From: Neurospora crassa OR74A
Lineage: Eukaryota > Ascomycota > Sordariomycetes > Sordariales > Sordariaceae
NCBI RefSeq assembly: GCF_000182925.2
Contig: NC_026507.1
Span: 1,736,001-1,800,000, forward strand
DNA: 64,000 nt
Reading direction: 5' to 3'
Below, one piece after another: positions 1 through 10,636 of this stretch (positions are counted from its first letter, which is position 1; the number at the start of each line of letters is the position of its first letter). The translations under genes and the position numbers were made by a program. The notes beneath the pieces were generated by a model that saw only the letters and a program-made list of their open reading frames with translations, had not been told where the DNA came from and did no database searches.

Positions 1-1448
1 AGGTTCCAACAGCGAGAAGTGGAAGGGTTCAGACTTCAAAAGGGTTCGGAGGGACAGGGTCGCCGTCTGGGCTAGGTATCGCCCACCACCTCCAGGTCGA
101 CATTACACTCCAAGGGGTTCATCCACCATGTATTCCGATATTGCACCTCCATGTCCCTGAAACAATGAGAAGGAGACGGGAAGCAGGGCAGGTGACGGGG
201 ATGTCTGTTGCAGATTCGCCTTTACCGGCCTCGAAATCAGGAACCAGAAACACTTGGCTCACAGGCATGGACCCCCGTGCACAGTTCCATCGCCACCTAC
301 TGGACGCCGACTCGAAATGTATAAAGGAGCGTGTTAACATGCGCAACGGGGCATTGATGGACGGCGCCGTTGGGTGATTTCACGCGACGAGCGAATTGGC
401 GGCCACCTGCACCCACCACCACCACAGGACCAACAACAAAGATAGGAGGAGGAGGAGGCTGTCGCATTCGACAAAGCAACCTCAAAATCAACATTCTCAC
501 AAAAGAAGAAATCGCTTTGGTGCTTCCATGGGGTCCCCCATCCATTGCAGGGAGGGGCAACCTACTTTCAGGCCATGTGAGAAACCGACGTCGCAGCTGG
601 GGGGGTGTGCTGCCCCTGGGGATGGCCTCGAAGGGGGAGACATGCCGTCGATTGGTCAGGTACATCGGATAACGCGAGAGAGTGGGGCCGTTGATTGGGA
701 CGGCCGAACACCCACAGACCGGACCTTCACACCAACTTCTCCAATGGACCTGCATCCCGCCAGGGCAATGAAAGTGCCCACTGCCCGCCCACGGCCCTTT
801 TCGCAGCCAGATCCATCCATCCTGTGCAGTGCTGAATTATGCTTCCGAAAGGAGACGGAGACGGTGGACAGACCCAAGCCAGCCAGCTCAGGTAATAAGA
901 CCATCACTAGCATTTCCTTGTTTTGATGTCCGCCAGATCGACATCATTCTCCATCACGACCCGAATCTCATTCCGTTTATCCGAAGTACATGTCTAACAC
1001 ATTTTGCACAACACACCTTGCTGTTTCTGATACTCAGATACTCAGCACCTCTCTGTCTGAGGAAAGGAGCCACAATCTGATCCAAATTGGCATACACATC
1101 GGTATACGCAGTACACGGGCAGGTCTCCCACGAATGTTGTGCATCTCCGTCGTTGGAGACTCTTTTTCGCCAACCATTCAATATCATCCTTGGCCCAAGA
1201 TGAACATGGCATCATTTCTGCTCACTATCTGCGGAGAAGTCTCGTCACACGACGATGTTCCTGCAGTGCGTTGCATCGTCCATGCTCGAAACAGGCTAGC
1301 TTGAGGGGGCCCCGTTCCTGGCTAAGCCGGCAACACAAACTTTGCAGCTCCAGGTTGCTTTTCCAATTTTCCTTATTTCAGCCGCCCACAATACCTATCT
1401 TTTGGGTTGCCTCCTCCCACCTCGTTTCTAGCCCATATCAGCGTTTTC

Positions 1449-1479
<31 letters not shown>

Positions 1480-3116
1480 GTCACGGTTTTACCCTCCTTC
1501 GAATCACATCCCCATAATCTCCTCACAACGTGGTGCATCCCACCGTTCAGACCCAGCAGCCTGGAGCACGTATCGGGTAACCTTACCGGGCGCAATATGT
1601 ATCACACAAGCATGACGTTTGAACTGGGCAACCCCCGTTATGCACAACAGCAAATTGCCCCAGGCGATCACGACAGCATTTGCTGCTTATGGCAGCTGCG
1701 GGATCGACAACAAATCTTCCAAGGGCGACACAAAAACGAACATGAAACCCCCTGTTGACAGTTGATATGTGTGTGTGTGTGTGTGTGACACAGCTTCCTT
1801 CAATAAGGTTGACTCCTTGGATGCGGTCGGTCACTAACGTTGTAACTTGACCTTATCCTGTCTGTTCTTTGCATGAGTTAAGCAGCCATGAACACGGTTG
1901 CTGAAGAAAAAAAAGAAGACAAAAAGACAAGCAGTGTCAAAACGACCAGCGAGACAATCCAGAGCACAGTCAACATATCCATTATTTCAGATCCTCCCAA
2001 TGGGTTCGTTACCCGAACAGCGTCCAAAATCTGCTCGCCCCCTGCTCCCGCAAACCCACCCAGCCCAGGGTCTACGGTAACAAACATGCAGACAACGATC
2101 TCCCCCAGGCCTACAGGCCACGAGCATTCTGACATGATGATGACGATAGGATCAGAAGGTGACCAGAGCTTTCCTTACTTTACATGGGTTGCCCGATTTT
2201 CTTCTTCTCCGTTTTCTCTTCACACTTCAATCCTGGTACCTACCCTCGAGCTACTTATGTAACCAGCCCGTTGGCCCAGCCCGTAACAAGCTATTCGTGC
2301 CTGATAAGGCGTTAAGCGATTGACGATTGTCCCTGGAAAATCCCAAAGATACCTGACTTCTAGCTACCATCATGAACGTACCTGGCTAGTAGCTAGGTAG
2401 CTTGCCCGTTCGGCTTGCAGGGATGTCTACTGCATCGTTTGGCCTGTCATGCGTGCTTCTCTCAGTATCACAAGATTGGCTGCAATCCGCGCTCTTGGTT
2501 ACACTACTCACTCACACAAAGCATCTGGATAATTTCGCAACGGCATTTGGGATACAATACAATATTTGTAGACTAGATACAGCGCCTATCCCCGCCGTAA
2601 TGACTGGATTGGCGGAGCTGAGCTCTTGAGACATTGTTGTGCCTTCCGTGCCTGCAACAAATAGGTTTAAGCATTGTGAGATCAATGTATGTCTGTCACC
2701 TCCTCCGTCGGTCGAGCGGAGCAACCTGCGAGCCTCACTAGTGGATGAGTGGGCGGGCCGAGTAAGATGAACGGCTCCGTCAACGACAAATAGAATAGTG
2801 GGAACGCAGCATGTGAAGGAGGACCCCGAATGCGTGTGCACAAGCACAAACAACGAATGACCATGCTAGATATGCAAAACTATAATCTCAGCACTGTAAA
2901 GTCCCTATGAAAAGAAAAGAAGAGGTCTGAGCACTGAGATAACATCCAAACTGTCTGGACGTTGATGTGCGACGAGATTGGAACCGCTCCAAGGCCATTC
3001 AAATACAAGGGAAGAACTACCACAGAATTTGAGAGAATGCCAGAAAAGGAGCACTGCATGAAACATGTTGGGATTATCTCGGACCCCCAAAAAGATTGTT
3101 TTCGATAAAAAATGGC

Positions 3117-3125
3117 AAAAAAAAA

Positions 3126-3157
<32 letters not shown>

Positions 3158-3180
3158 AAAAAAAGAAGAAGAAGAAGAAA
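3117..3180. repeat. Poly(A) and GAA low-complexity tract
   Basis: About 28 A residues, one G, about 19 more A residues, then a short GAA run. On the other strand this is a poly(T) and TTC tract lying just downstream of the minus-strand tRNA-Gly gene. It may reinforce RNA polymerase III termination or be simple slippage expansion. Confidence 0.9.
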
Positions 3181-3190
3181 AAGTTGGACA

Positions 3191-3195
3191 AAAAA
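3191..3195 (-). terminator. RNA polymerase III terminator of tRNA-Gly
   Basis: Five T residues on the tRNA sense strand follow directly after the discriminator base, which is the usual Pol III stop signal. A far longer T tract lies about ten bases further on (3117-3180 on the plus strand). Confidence 0.8.
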
Positions 3196-3266
3196 TGCGC
3201 CAGCCGCGAATCGAACGCGGGGCCCATCGATGGCAACGATGGATTTTACCACTAAACCACTGGCGC
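3196..3266 (-). tRNA. tRNA-Gly, anticodon GCC
   Basis: The reverse complement folds as a standard 71-nt tRNA with the discriminator A included. The acceptor stem pairs GCGCCAG with CTGGCGC. The D-arm contains TGGTTTAGTGGTA, which is the A-box. The anticodon stem CATCG/CGATG encloses a loop with GCC. The T-arm contains GTTCGATTC, which is the B-box. There is no intron. GCC reads GGC and GGU glycine codons. The transcript runs into a T-rich tract immediately downstream. Confidence 0.95.
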
Positions 3267-4083
3267 TTGTTCCAAATGATTAGTCACTTTGACTAAACCA
3301 AGGACCTATACGTGTGACACGTAAATGTTATGTTAGTTGAGAGTAGTGTCGGTCACTTGATTGAGCTGTTGCATCAATGTCTGATTCCTGAGAAAAATAA
3401 AAGAAGCCTTTCTCAACACCTTAGCCTCCAGCCTGAATGCAATTTCTGACAAGTGCTCAAATAAATTCTTCATAGTATTTGGTCAAGGGAATATATCACC
3501 GAGTGTCTATCGAGTGTCCTTGGAGGGGAAGTGGAAGTGTAACAACGAAAAGAAATGGAGGAGGAAATGACATGCCTCTTTTTCCCTCCTGGACAAGAGT
3601 CGGGGAACAGTTTTCTCGGATGACATTAGACTGCCCGCCAATGGCATTGTTTCCGAAGTAGCAACATCCCAATTGCCAGTTCTACATCCCCGAGTTTTGT
3701 CAAGTCTCCCGTCCCAACCAGATGTTCATGAACAGCACAAATCAAACAGCCAGTGTAGTCGAATACGCTTTGGAAAGACCACCACAAATGAACAGCCACG
3801 TATTGGAATAAAGAGGCTACAAACCAAAGCGTTACGCAATTCTCTCTTTACCTCCCTTGTTCATGTCCTCGGCAGTTTACCGAGAGAACAAGGGACCTAA
3901 GAGCCAGACAAGAAGACATGAACAACGGGATTGTTAACACTTGGTATTTGAAAGTCCAAGAGACAAGATGCATACATATACTCCGGTCCGGAACCCCTGA
4001 ACCAAACTTCCACTCAGTCAGTAACACATTGTTATATCGAGTAACTCTTTCAAAACTTAATACCGACCCAACCACCGCCCACC
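3267..4083. other. Intergenic, upstream of the 336-aa gene
   Basis: No gene is supported. The region holds the 5' flank of the tRNA gene and the presumed promoter and leader of the plus-strand gene starting at 4084. Confidence 0.5.
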
Positions 4084-5094
4084 ATGCCCACCATAAGCAC
4101 CGAAGCCAACCTCGACCTCCTCCACTCTATCTACAATGTCCCCTCCTTCTCGCTGATCCTCCGCCACTTCCGCGACACCTGTCCCCGCTCCACTTACGTC
4201 TGTCATGCTTGTCGAAGTGTCCTCCTCCACAAGATGGTCATCGGCGCCTCCCATCCTTCCCTGTGCAACAAGCTGGGCGTCATGCCCTTATTCAAAATGT
4301 TGGAAGACGAAGGACTGACCGTCTCTAGCAATTATGGTCTCGACAAGTCTGATCGCAGGGTACCCAAGCCTGAAGCCATTGATTACATGACAGCACTTGG
4401 CTCACCGGAAGTATGGCATAAGGTGTTAACCACTGGATGGGGAGGGTTTTTGGTCAACTATCTTGTCGTCCAAAAAGGTCCGGGATACTCGACTGAAGAG
4501 CTGGAGGACATGGGAAGAAAAGAGCTAGGCAGCCTGATGAGCAAGCTCATCTTTCTCTGCAGCGGGACCTACACCGTCCTGGACCTGTTCCACAACCGCA
4601 GATTTGACCAGTTTGCCGAGTGGACAGCTGAATTACTGGCAAACCTTGAGTGCCCAACCGGTGCGTGCAAGGCATTGCAGTGGCAGGAGCTGGCGGGTAG
4701 GAGGAACCGGCACGGTGTGCCGGGAACCGTCAAGTCGCTGGACGGCGAGGACGCCATTGTTTTTGCGAAAATCGTCTTGTTTTCGGTCAGATCGCTGTTG
4801 GACCCGCAAATCCGTAATGTTATCGACAAACACCCCGGTCTGGTACCGCATCTCGAGAAGGACTTTGATCCGAGAGTGGTGATGCCGTCGGCGGCAAGGA
4901 GGTACGCATGGAGGCCTCAACGACTCGTGGAGATGGCCGTTAGAGATGCTAGTGGATTGTTCGATGAGGCCAGGGGAAAGGGGTACTTTGATATTTTGAT
5001 CGAGGAGGGTAGGGAGAGATGGAGAGCGGCGAAGAATTTGGCGAAGAAGGAAGAGGAGGAGGAGGAGGAGGAGGCTTACGAACCCTACTACTAG
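4084..5094 (+). CDS. Hypothetical protein, 336 aa, acidic C-terminus
   Basis: This is one uninterrupted frame with its ATG in a favourable context (cccaccATGcc). I do not recognise the family. The N-terminus (about residues 5-60) contains Leu-rich segments and three Cys residues (two in a CHAC motif), reminiscent of the start of fungal BTB-like proteins. No complete BTB fold can be shown, so this is only a suggestion. The middle is mixed alpha-helical with many Trp and Arg residues and has no membrane span or signal peptide. The last 20 residues are a lysine/glutamate tract ending in eight Glu residues then AYEPYY, encoded partly by a GAG/GAA microsatellite (about 5049-5076). No intron is needed. 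Continuous codon use and length support a real gene. Confidence 0.7.
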   Translation: MPTISTEANLDLLHSIYNVPSFSLILRHFRDTCPRSTYVCHACRSVLLHKMVIGASHPSLCNKLGVMPLFKMLEDEGLTVSSNYGLDKSDRRVPKPEAIDYMTALGSPEVWHKVLTTGWGGFLVNYLVVQKGPGYSTEELEDMGRKELGSLMSKLIFLCSGTYTVLDLFHNRRFDQFAEWTAELLANLECPTGACKALQWQELAGRRNRHGVPGTVKSLDGEDAIVFAKIVLFSVRSLLDPQIRNVIDKHPGLVPHLEKDFDPRVVMPSAARRYAWRPQRLVEMAVRDASGLFDEARGKGYFDILIEEGRERWRAAKNLAKKEEEEEEEEAYEPYY

Positions 5095-5918
5095 TAGTAG
5101 GTGGATCTCCTCTCTTACACGGCTTTTTCCACAAAGTGTTTCTTCTTGTCATATTTTGGTTTCGGCTTGCAATTCCTGGTTTCTTGATTTTGAGTCCAAG
5201 TTTCTTTAATGGTAGAGGTTAGTAAGTGCGAGAAATCACCATTGAAGGGTTCGCTTCCATATCGGGAGTTTTCGATGGGTAGAGGTAGTGATAATACTAT
5301 AATATTTACCTGGAGAGACTATGATGCATTAGAAGGATTCTTGAGTGCGAACATGTCAAACAATCAACGATCAAGTGTGATGCACTGCAATTGCGGGTAA
5401 ATGGGTGGTAGGTGCCTACTTATATGATGAGATTATAACCCTGTCGATTCTATTTCACCCGTTCTTGGATATGCTTAAACGCATTGCGAACAATGCGGAC
5501 ATCTTCTGTGGCCCATGTCGAGACGTTGCGGCCGTGGGATGAGAATGAAGACGGAAGACAGGTCAGATGCCTAAAGGAGTGCGCCGCGGCAATGCGATCA
5601 CCTCGTCTTACCTTCGGCCCACTTAAATCATTCGATATTATCCCGAGAACACGAATGGACTTACACCGTGTTGGTCAGCGTCAGTCATTACCTGGGGTAG
5701 GAATATCATCCCTGTTTCCCCCGGCCTAGATGCCTTGATCAATTCTATCTACTTTCTGTCTCCTCAGTTGCTACTCCCTTCCTCCGCAACCCTCAGCTTG
5801 CTTTCAGACTTGTTCACAATTTCCCTCTTTTTCTGCACTCAAATCTCGTCAAGAGCGAAGCTCACCACAAGATTTACCCAAACCCACCGCCAACACCCCC
5901 CCCATCAACAAATTAACA
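5095..5918. other. Intergenic between two plus-strand genes
   Basis: It contains the 3' end of the upstream transcript and the promoter of the DUF1772-like gene. A CT-rich, A-rich stretch just before 5919 is typical of fungal leaders. No further gene is supported. Confidence 0.5.
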
Positions 5919-6419
5919 ATGGCGTCCCGCGCTTTCTTCGACCCCCTCACTCTCCTCCGTCTCGCCCCCGCCATCAGCAGCACCGCATCCTTAACTCTAG
6001 CCTGGGACCAGCACTGGATGTTGCGCATCTTCACTCTTCCCGAACTCGAGCTCGACAGCAACCTGTATCTGCCCAAATGGTTCCACGCCTTCTTTCGCGC
6101 CGGCTTACCGAGCGTCCTGGCTTTTCTCTCGGTAACCATGACGACAGCGACGCTCAATCTCCGTTCAGAGAGTCTCTTGCTCAAGCGAAGGGGTTCGTAC
6201 TACTGGTACGCGGCCGGGGCAGCGCTTGCGGCGGGACATTTGCTTTTTGTTCCGGCTGTGGCGCCGAGGATTCAGGCCATTGTTGAGGATGAGACCAAGG
6301 AGAAATCGGTGGGAGAGTTGAGAAGGTGGTTGAGAGTCAATGGTATCCGTGGGTTGACTACTGATTTGGGGGCTTGGGTGTGCTGTGTTGTTGCTGTGGT
6401 GAGGACTTTCAGTGTGTGA
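5919..6419 (+). CDS. DUF1772-like small integral membrane protein
   Basis: A 166-aa single-exon frame with start context aacaATGgcg. It shows about four hydrophobic segments: residues 12-30, 62-82, 88-110 and near the C-terminus (about 148-164). Order and spacing resemble the fungal DUF1772 (anthrone oxygenase-like) family, whose better-known members (for example HypC and AurO) act in polyketide pathways. Most genomic members have no known role and no biosynthetic cluster is visible around this one, so a metabolic role cannot be claimed. Family assignment rests on topology and a general resemblance rather than on an exact motif. Confidence 0.6.
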   Translation: MASRAFFDPLTLLRLAPAISSTASLTLAWDQHWMLRIFTLPELELDSNLYLPKWFHAFFRAGLPSVLAFLSVTMTTATLNLRSESLLLKRRGSYYWYAAGAALAAGHLLFVPAVAPRIQAIVEDETKEKSVGELRRWLRVNGIRGLTTDLGAWVCCVVAVVRTFSV

Positions 6420-7019
6420 AAGAGCGTCCGAAGCACCGCGCAAAGGGGGGGAGGGGCGGTTGCCGTCGGCCGCAAAGGCATTTGTGGTTGATCGTGGTCT
6501 TTGTTTGTCGCCGATGGCTCTTGTTCGAGGACCGAAAGTAATCCATTGTCATCGACAATTCCCTTGTCTATGCCATAATTCGGATTTTTGTCGATAAGAG
6601 CCCTCCACATTCGGTTTCTGCACAAAGAGAGAAGGCTTGCCTTACCTACCTACTCATTGTTCAAGTATCGAAACGGCTTACACTTCATCACCGGAATTCT
6701 TTCATCGAGTCGTAAATTTAGAAGAACAATGAACCGTGATCATGAGGACTCGGACTTCTTTGCTGAACAAAGCCACAGAGCGGAGAAGAACAAGAGTGAG
6801 AGAAAAAGTATAAGATCGGGACGGGTTGAGCAGCTGTTCACCGTTCAGTTCAACAACAGCCAAACTTCAACATTCGAGAAGAGAGAAACCAAAAAAAAAA
6901 GTAAAGTCACCACCAAGAACGAAGCCAAGATCGCAACCCACCTTCAATAGTTACCTACCCACACTAGAACAAAAAGAGGGACCAATAAAAAGGAAAGAAA
7001 AAAAAAAAAAAAGACCAAA
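6420..7019. other. Intergenic, leader of the SET-domain gene
   Basis: It contains a CTTACCTACCTAC motif (about 6641-6654) and A-rich leader sequence directly before the ATG at 7020. A short frame at 6588-6950 has no recognisable content and is read as UTR or promoter. Confidence 0.5.
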
Positions 7020-7949
7020 ATGCCACCAAAGAAGACCAACGCAAGGAACAGGGTCACCAAGGGCGGCCGTCTCGGCCACGGCCCCAAATGGACCCCCTTC
7101 AAAGCCTGGAACGCCTCCCGCACCGCCCGCGAGATTATCCCCGGCGCAGTCTGCAAGCAAGTCGACTCTTTCTACGCCGACCCTCGTCGGTGGAACGCCG
7201 CCGGCCGTCCGCAGCGCCCGCGCCTCTCCACGCTCCCCAAAACCGAACCCGAGAACGAGTCCGAGTGCATCGCGGACCGCGCGCGCGCGGCGCTTGCCGA
7301 GCCCATCGACGCTCCGGAGGTGAAGTACTGCTATACCTGCTTCGAGTGCGGGCGGAACCCGGATGACCCGGAGTGCAGTGTGCAGTGTTATGACGAGCTT
7401 CACAGCGGTGGCGGTAGCCAAAACGGCATGAAGACCTTTTTCAAGAAGTGGCTCGAGATCCGACACACGGGCACCGCCGAAAAGGGGTACGGCGTGTTCG
7501 TCAAGACGAACGGTCGCTACGAGATCCCCAAGGGGGCGTACTTGGGTCATTACGTCGGCGAGATCATTCCTGGGCCGACGAAGGGGTATAACGCCAACAA
7601 CAAGTACCTTTATGAGCCGCAGGTTGGGCTGGAGTGGGACACTGACCGGCCCATCATTGATGCGGGCAAGATGGGGAATTGGACAAGGTTCATGAATTCG
7701 AGCTGCGATCCCAATGTGAGCGAGTCGATTATGCAGATTGGCAAGGTTAGGGTGATTGCGTTCTTTGCGAACAAGACGTTGAAGTCCGGGGACGAGCTCT
7801 GTATTTATTATGGGGATGATTATTTCAGGGGTCATGAGCTGTTGTGTCTTTGTGACAACTTTGAGGGATCGCATGATCCGACGGCCGTTGGAGCGGGACT
7901 CCAGGCTAGGGAGCGGCATCAGCAGCAGGCTCTGGCTCTGCAATCTTGA
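7020..7949 (+). CDS. SET-domain protein (putative lysine methyltransferase)
   Basis: A single-exon 309-aa protein. The SET domain runs from about residue 145 to 270: the GYGVF segment at 156-160, YLGHYVGE at 174-181 (N-terminal SET core), RFMNSSCDPN at 223-232, and ELCIYYGDDYF at 259-269. A Cys cluster (104, 107, 110, 119, 123) precedes the SET core like a reduced pre-SET, and two Cys (276, 278) follow it in place of a full three-Cys post-SET. SET enzymes transfer methyl groups from S-adenosylmethionine to lysine, often on histones. The motif usually written NHSC is NSSC here, so the His is replaced. That does not rule out activity, but the substrate cannot be predicted. The N-terminus is basic and Pro-rich. 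The gene is convergent with Nop9, with ends 359 bp apart. Confidence 0.85.
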   Translation: MPPKKTNARNRVTKGGRLGHGPKWTPFKAWNASRTAREIIPGAVCKQVDSFYADPRRWNAAGRPQRPRLSTLPKTEPENESECIADRARAALAEPIDAPEVKYCYTCFECGRNPDDPECSVQCYDELHSGGGSQNGMKTFFKKWLEIRHTGTAEKGYGVFVKTNGRYEIPKGAYLGHYVGEIIPGPTKGYNANNKYLYEPQVGLEWDTDRPIIDAGKMGNWTRFMNSSCDPNVSESIMQIGKVRVIAFFANKTLKSGDELCIYYGDDYFRGHELLCLCDNFEGSHDPTAVGAGLQARERHQQQALALQS

Positions 7950-8308
7950 TTGATTGAACCCTTGGCTTGGCTTACACCGTAGTAGGTAGTTAGATAGCTA
8001 TCTTTGGCCTGGCGCTGTAGGATACCCGATGCATATAGACCTGCTTTTGATCTTTGGATATATAGATCTTATCTTAAACCTGATCGCTATCTGACATATG
8101 TGAATAAACTCTCGTTAGCCAACGTCGCTCTCCATCTCTGCGAAGAAGGGTATGGGAAAGGCGATGTAGACGAATTTCGTACGACAATCTTTTTCAAACC
8201 ATTCTCTAATCATCCCATAGGGTATCATATCAATCGACTCTTAGCACCTTCTTTGTCAACAAAACAAGAGTCCTCTTACCAAGCAGCCTCCATTCGTTTA
8301 CTCCACCT
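7950..8308. other. Convergent 3' intergenic region
   Basis: A short AT-richer spacer between two convergent genes (SET protein and Nop9). It must contain both polyadenylation regions; no gene is seen. Confidence 0.6.
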
Positions 8309-10636
8309 TTATGCCGACACCTCCTTCTTCTCGAACTTCTTATTCCCTGCAAGCCCCTTGGCCTTTTTCGGATCAAAATTCTTTCCCAGATATCCCTTAG
8401 GTTTCTTCTCGGCCTCCTCCTTTTCCTTTTCTTCCCTCTTCTTGGGTGCCGCCGCTACTCTCGCCGTCTCGGGGTCCGTCTCCTTCGCCCATCTGACCCA
8501 GTCATGGCGTCTGTGGCTCCACAGATCACCCTTCCACGTCCGCCAAACGTTGCGCCCCAGCCACGTCTCCCTGAGATCACGTTCGTATTGTGCGAGTTGC
8601 GAAATGATGTTCTCCTTCATGTGGAAGGGGACCGCAGGCGCGTTAGGCTCGGCCGGCTTGGATGGCAGAGTGATGATTGCGTTGAGGATGGCAGAACCGT
8701 GCTGCGATGTGGCGAGCTCGTATACGTGCGGAAGAAGGGACGACACGAGGACCTTGTGGAAGGTTGGGGTTATGGCGGGTGTCTGAAGAGCCTTGATAAG
8801 GATCGAAGAGGTGTTATGCGAGGTGGTGGCCATCTTCATAACCTGTGCCGGCTTAAGGGCAGCAAGTGACGATTGGATGGCCTTTGAGGGCTGGCCGGGA
8901 ATGGTTAACAGGGCGGCGACGAGTTGCGAGCCGTGGTTGAGCATAAAAGCCTTGTTCTTGGCTTCTTGGGTTTGGAACTTGGGTTGCTGCTGCTTCTTCT
9001 TTTCCTCTGCTTCTTCCTCTCCTACTTCCTCGGTCGACTCTGGCTTTTGCTCCTCCTCGCTGACCTCCTCGTCGAGCATGCAGAGCTTGGGCACGATGTT
9101 CTTCCAATCGTTACCGTAAGCAGATGTAAGAGCCTTAAGAAGGGAGTTGATCTCATCAGTGCCGTTACGGACGTTGCAGCGCTCGAAAAGCGTTTTGATA
9201 ACGTTGAAACGTCCCTTGTCTACGAAGCTCGCCATCTCAGGCAAGGACTTCTCGACGGCGTCGGCGAGATCTTCTCTGCTCAGGCGGTTGAGAACCCTGA
9301 TGGCGGGATAGCAGGCGATATCGTTGCGAAGCAGACTCTGGATACGAGGGCCAAAGATGTGTTGCTGGAGACCTTTGAAAATCTTACCGGGGCAGTGGGT
9401 GATGAGTGTTTCGAGAAGTCGCGAACCAATCGGGTCGTAGATCATAGAGTTGACGAACTCGGCGGCTTGGGTGGTGTTATCGGCAAACGCGGCGGGCGCG
9501 TCGGGCACAAGCATGCCCAACAGCGAGATTTCGGACTGTGTCTCCTCCTTCTTTGTCTCCGCCTCGTCATCGTCCTTCTTCTGCTTCTTATCTTTCTTCT
9601 CCTTGTTCTTTCCAAACATGGTCAACTCCAGCTCCAATAAGAGCTGCAGTGTCGGGTTACCAGTAGGATGCTTCGCCAGCACCCTCAATGCCGTGGCATC
9701 CATTGTCGCTGTGGAATCGTCAATGATCTTCTTGATCGCCATCGTAAAGGACGACGGAACCGCTCTGATCTGGGAGCTCAATTCGCTCGCATTTGCCGCT
9801 GCACCCTCCACCGTGATGTACTCCTTCTTCCTGCTCTGCAACAGACTCTTTGTGCCGGCCTGATCCAGTGGCCTTCCGGACAGGATAACCAGCAGCGCGC
9901 GCATGGCGTGCGAGCCGTACCTATCGCTGAGCAAAAATCCCAAATGTTCTTCCAACTCGTCCAGCGTCAGCAGGAAGAGATCTTCCATTGACGACTTCAT
10001 TGCCTCCGTCTCCTCCTCGCCCTCCGGGAGGGGCTCCTGCTCGTACTCGCCGCTCAGCTCCTGGGTAACGACGGGCGCTGACTGCAAAAATAGCTTTTCG
10101 CAACAATGACTGGCAAAACGATGGGTGACGAGCGAGATGAAATGGCCACCAAACGCGTCAAACAGGCTCTTCTTTTGGCGGGTGTTGGACAGCAGGATGA
10201 GGCGTTCCATAAGCCGCGAGCAAGATTGACTGCTGGCCAGCTTGAGCTCCTTGCCGCGCATCTCCTTGTAAACGTTCTGCAAAAAGATGTCGCGCTCCTC
10301 GGCGGAGGGGAAGTCGTTCAGCTCGAGCAATTCGTCGGCGTGGCGGAAGTATTCTTGCTCCTCTTCGGCGAGCATGCCGAAGAACTCGCGCTCGAAGTTG
10401 GTGTTGGGGCCGCGACGGCCCTCAGGGGCGCTGGAAAAAGCATTCTCGTCGTAGGTACCGTCCAGAGGAGGGGGAACGTAGTCGGCGGCAGCGGGAGCGA
10501 GGGCCTCCTGCTGGGCCTCTTCGCGGCGTTGCTTCTTGATGTCTCTTTCTTCTTCGTGTTCGATTTCTCTTTCTCTCTTCTTGGCGCGCTTCTCGTCACG
10601 CACCAATTGGCGTTTTGACTTTCTGTTCTTGCCCAT
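8309..10636 (-). CDS. nop9: Nucleolar protein 9 (Nop9), Pumilio-type rRNA-processing factor
   Basis: A 775-aa single-exon frame. I chose the ATG at 10636 because the protein then begins MGKNRKSKRQ, the basic start typical of Nop9. The frame stays open upstream to 10813, but that extension is Ser/Asn-rich and looks like leader. Residues about 1-50 are a lysine/arginine/glutamate nucleolar-targeting region. The rest is a helical array of Pumilio-like repeats with motifs such as SQSCSRLMERLI, HRFASHCCEKLF, DRYGSHAMRALL, DPIGSRLLETLI and QHGSAILNAII, interrupted by acidic loops (for example a KKDKKQKKDDD segment). In yeast Nop9 binds 20S pre-rRNA and guards the site cleaved to make mature 18S rRNA. 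The protein ends in a Lys/Glu-rich tail. Confidence 0.93.
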   Translation of the reverse strand: MGKNRKSKRQLVRDEKRAKKREREIEHEEERDIKKQRREEAQQEALAPAAADYVPPPLDGTYDENAFSSAPEGRRGPNTNFEREFFGMLAEEEQEYFRHADELLELNDFPSAEERDIFLQNVYKEMRGKELKLASSQSCSRLMERLILLSNTRQKKSLFDAFGGHFISLVTHRFASHCCEKLFLQSAPVVTQELSGEYEQEPLPEGEEETEAMKSSMEDLFLLTLDELEEHLGFLLSDRYGSHAMRALLVILSGRPLDQAGTKSLLQSRKKEYITVEGAAANASELSSQIRAVPSSFTMAIKKIIDDSTATMDATALRVLAKHPTGNPTLQLLLELELTMFGKNKEKKDKKQKKDDDEAETKKEETQSEISLLGMLVPDAPAAFADNTTQAAEFVNSMIYDPIGSRLLETLITHCPGKIFKGLQQHIFGPRIQSLLRNDIACYPAIRVLNRLSREDLADAVEKSLPEMASFVDKGRFNVIKTLFERCNVRNGTDEINSLLKALTSAYGNDWKNIVPKLCMLDEEVSEEEQKPESTEEVGEEEAEEKKKQQQPKFQTQEAKNKAFMLNHGSQLVAALLTIPGQPSKAIQSSLAALKPAQVMKMATTSHNTSSILIKALQTPAITPTFHKVLVSSLLPHVYELATSQHGSAILNAIITLPSKPAEPNAPAVPFHMKENIISQLAQYERDLRETWLGRNVWRTWKGDLWSHRRHDWVRWAKETDPETARVAAAPKKREEKEKEEAEKKPKGYLGKNFDPKKAKGLAGNKKFEKKEVSA

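Larger units (their letters stand above)
1..3195. other. Intergenic region with simple repeats, no supported gene
   Basis: I see no coding region with a plausible start, splice signals or a recognisable domain here. The open frames are short and overlap on both strands. It contains a CTTTT-rich pyrimidine tract (about 1446-1479), a GT dinucleotide run (1769-1787), TAGCTAGGTAG-like motifs near 2388-2402 and, at the right edge, a long A tract beside the tRNA gene. The left part may hold promoter or UTR sequence of a gene outside the window. Confidence 0.5.

Noticed and set aside
2880-3296. Phe-rich and Lys-rich frames around the tRNA gene
   Set aside because: They come from the poly(A) tract and run through the tRNA gene.
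6951-7943. A 330-aa minus-strand open frame
   Set aside because: Antisense to the SET-domain gene and without recognisable motifs.
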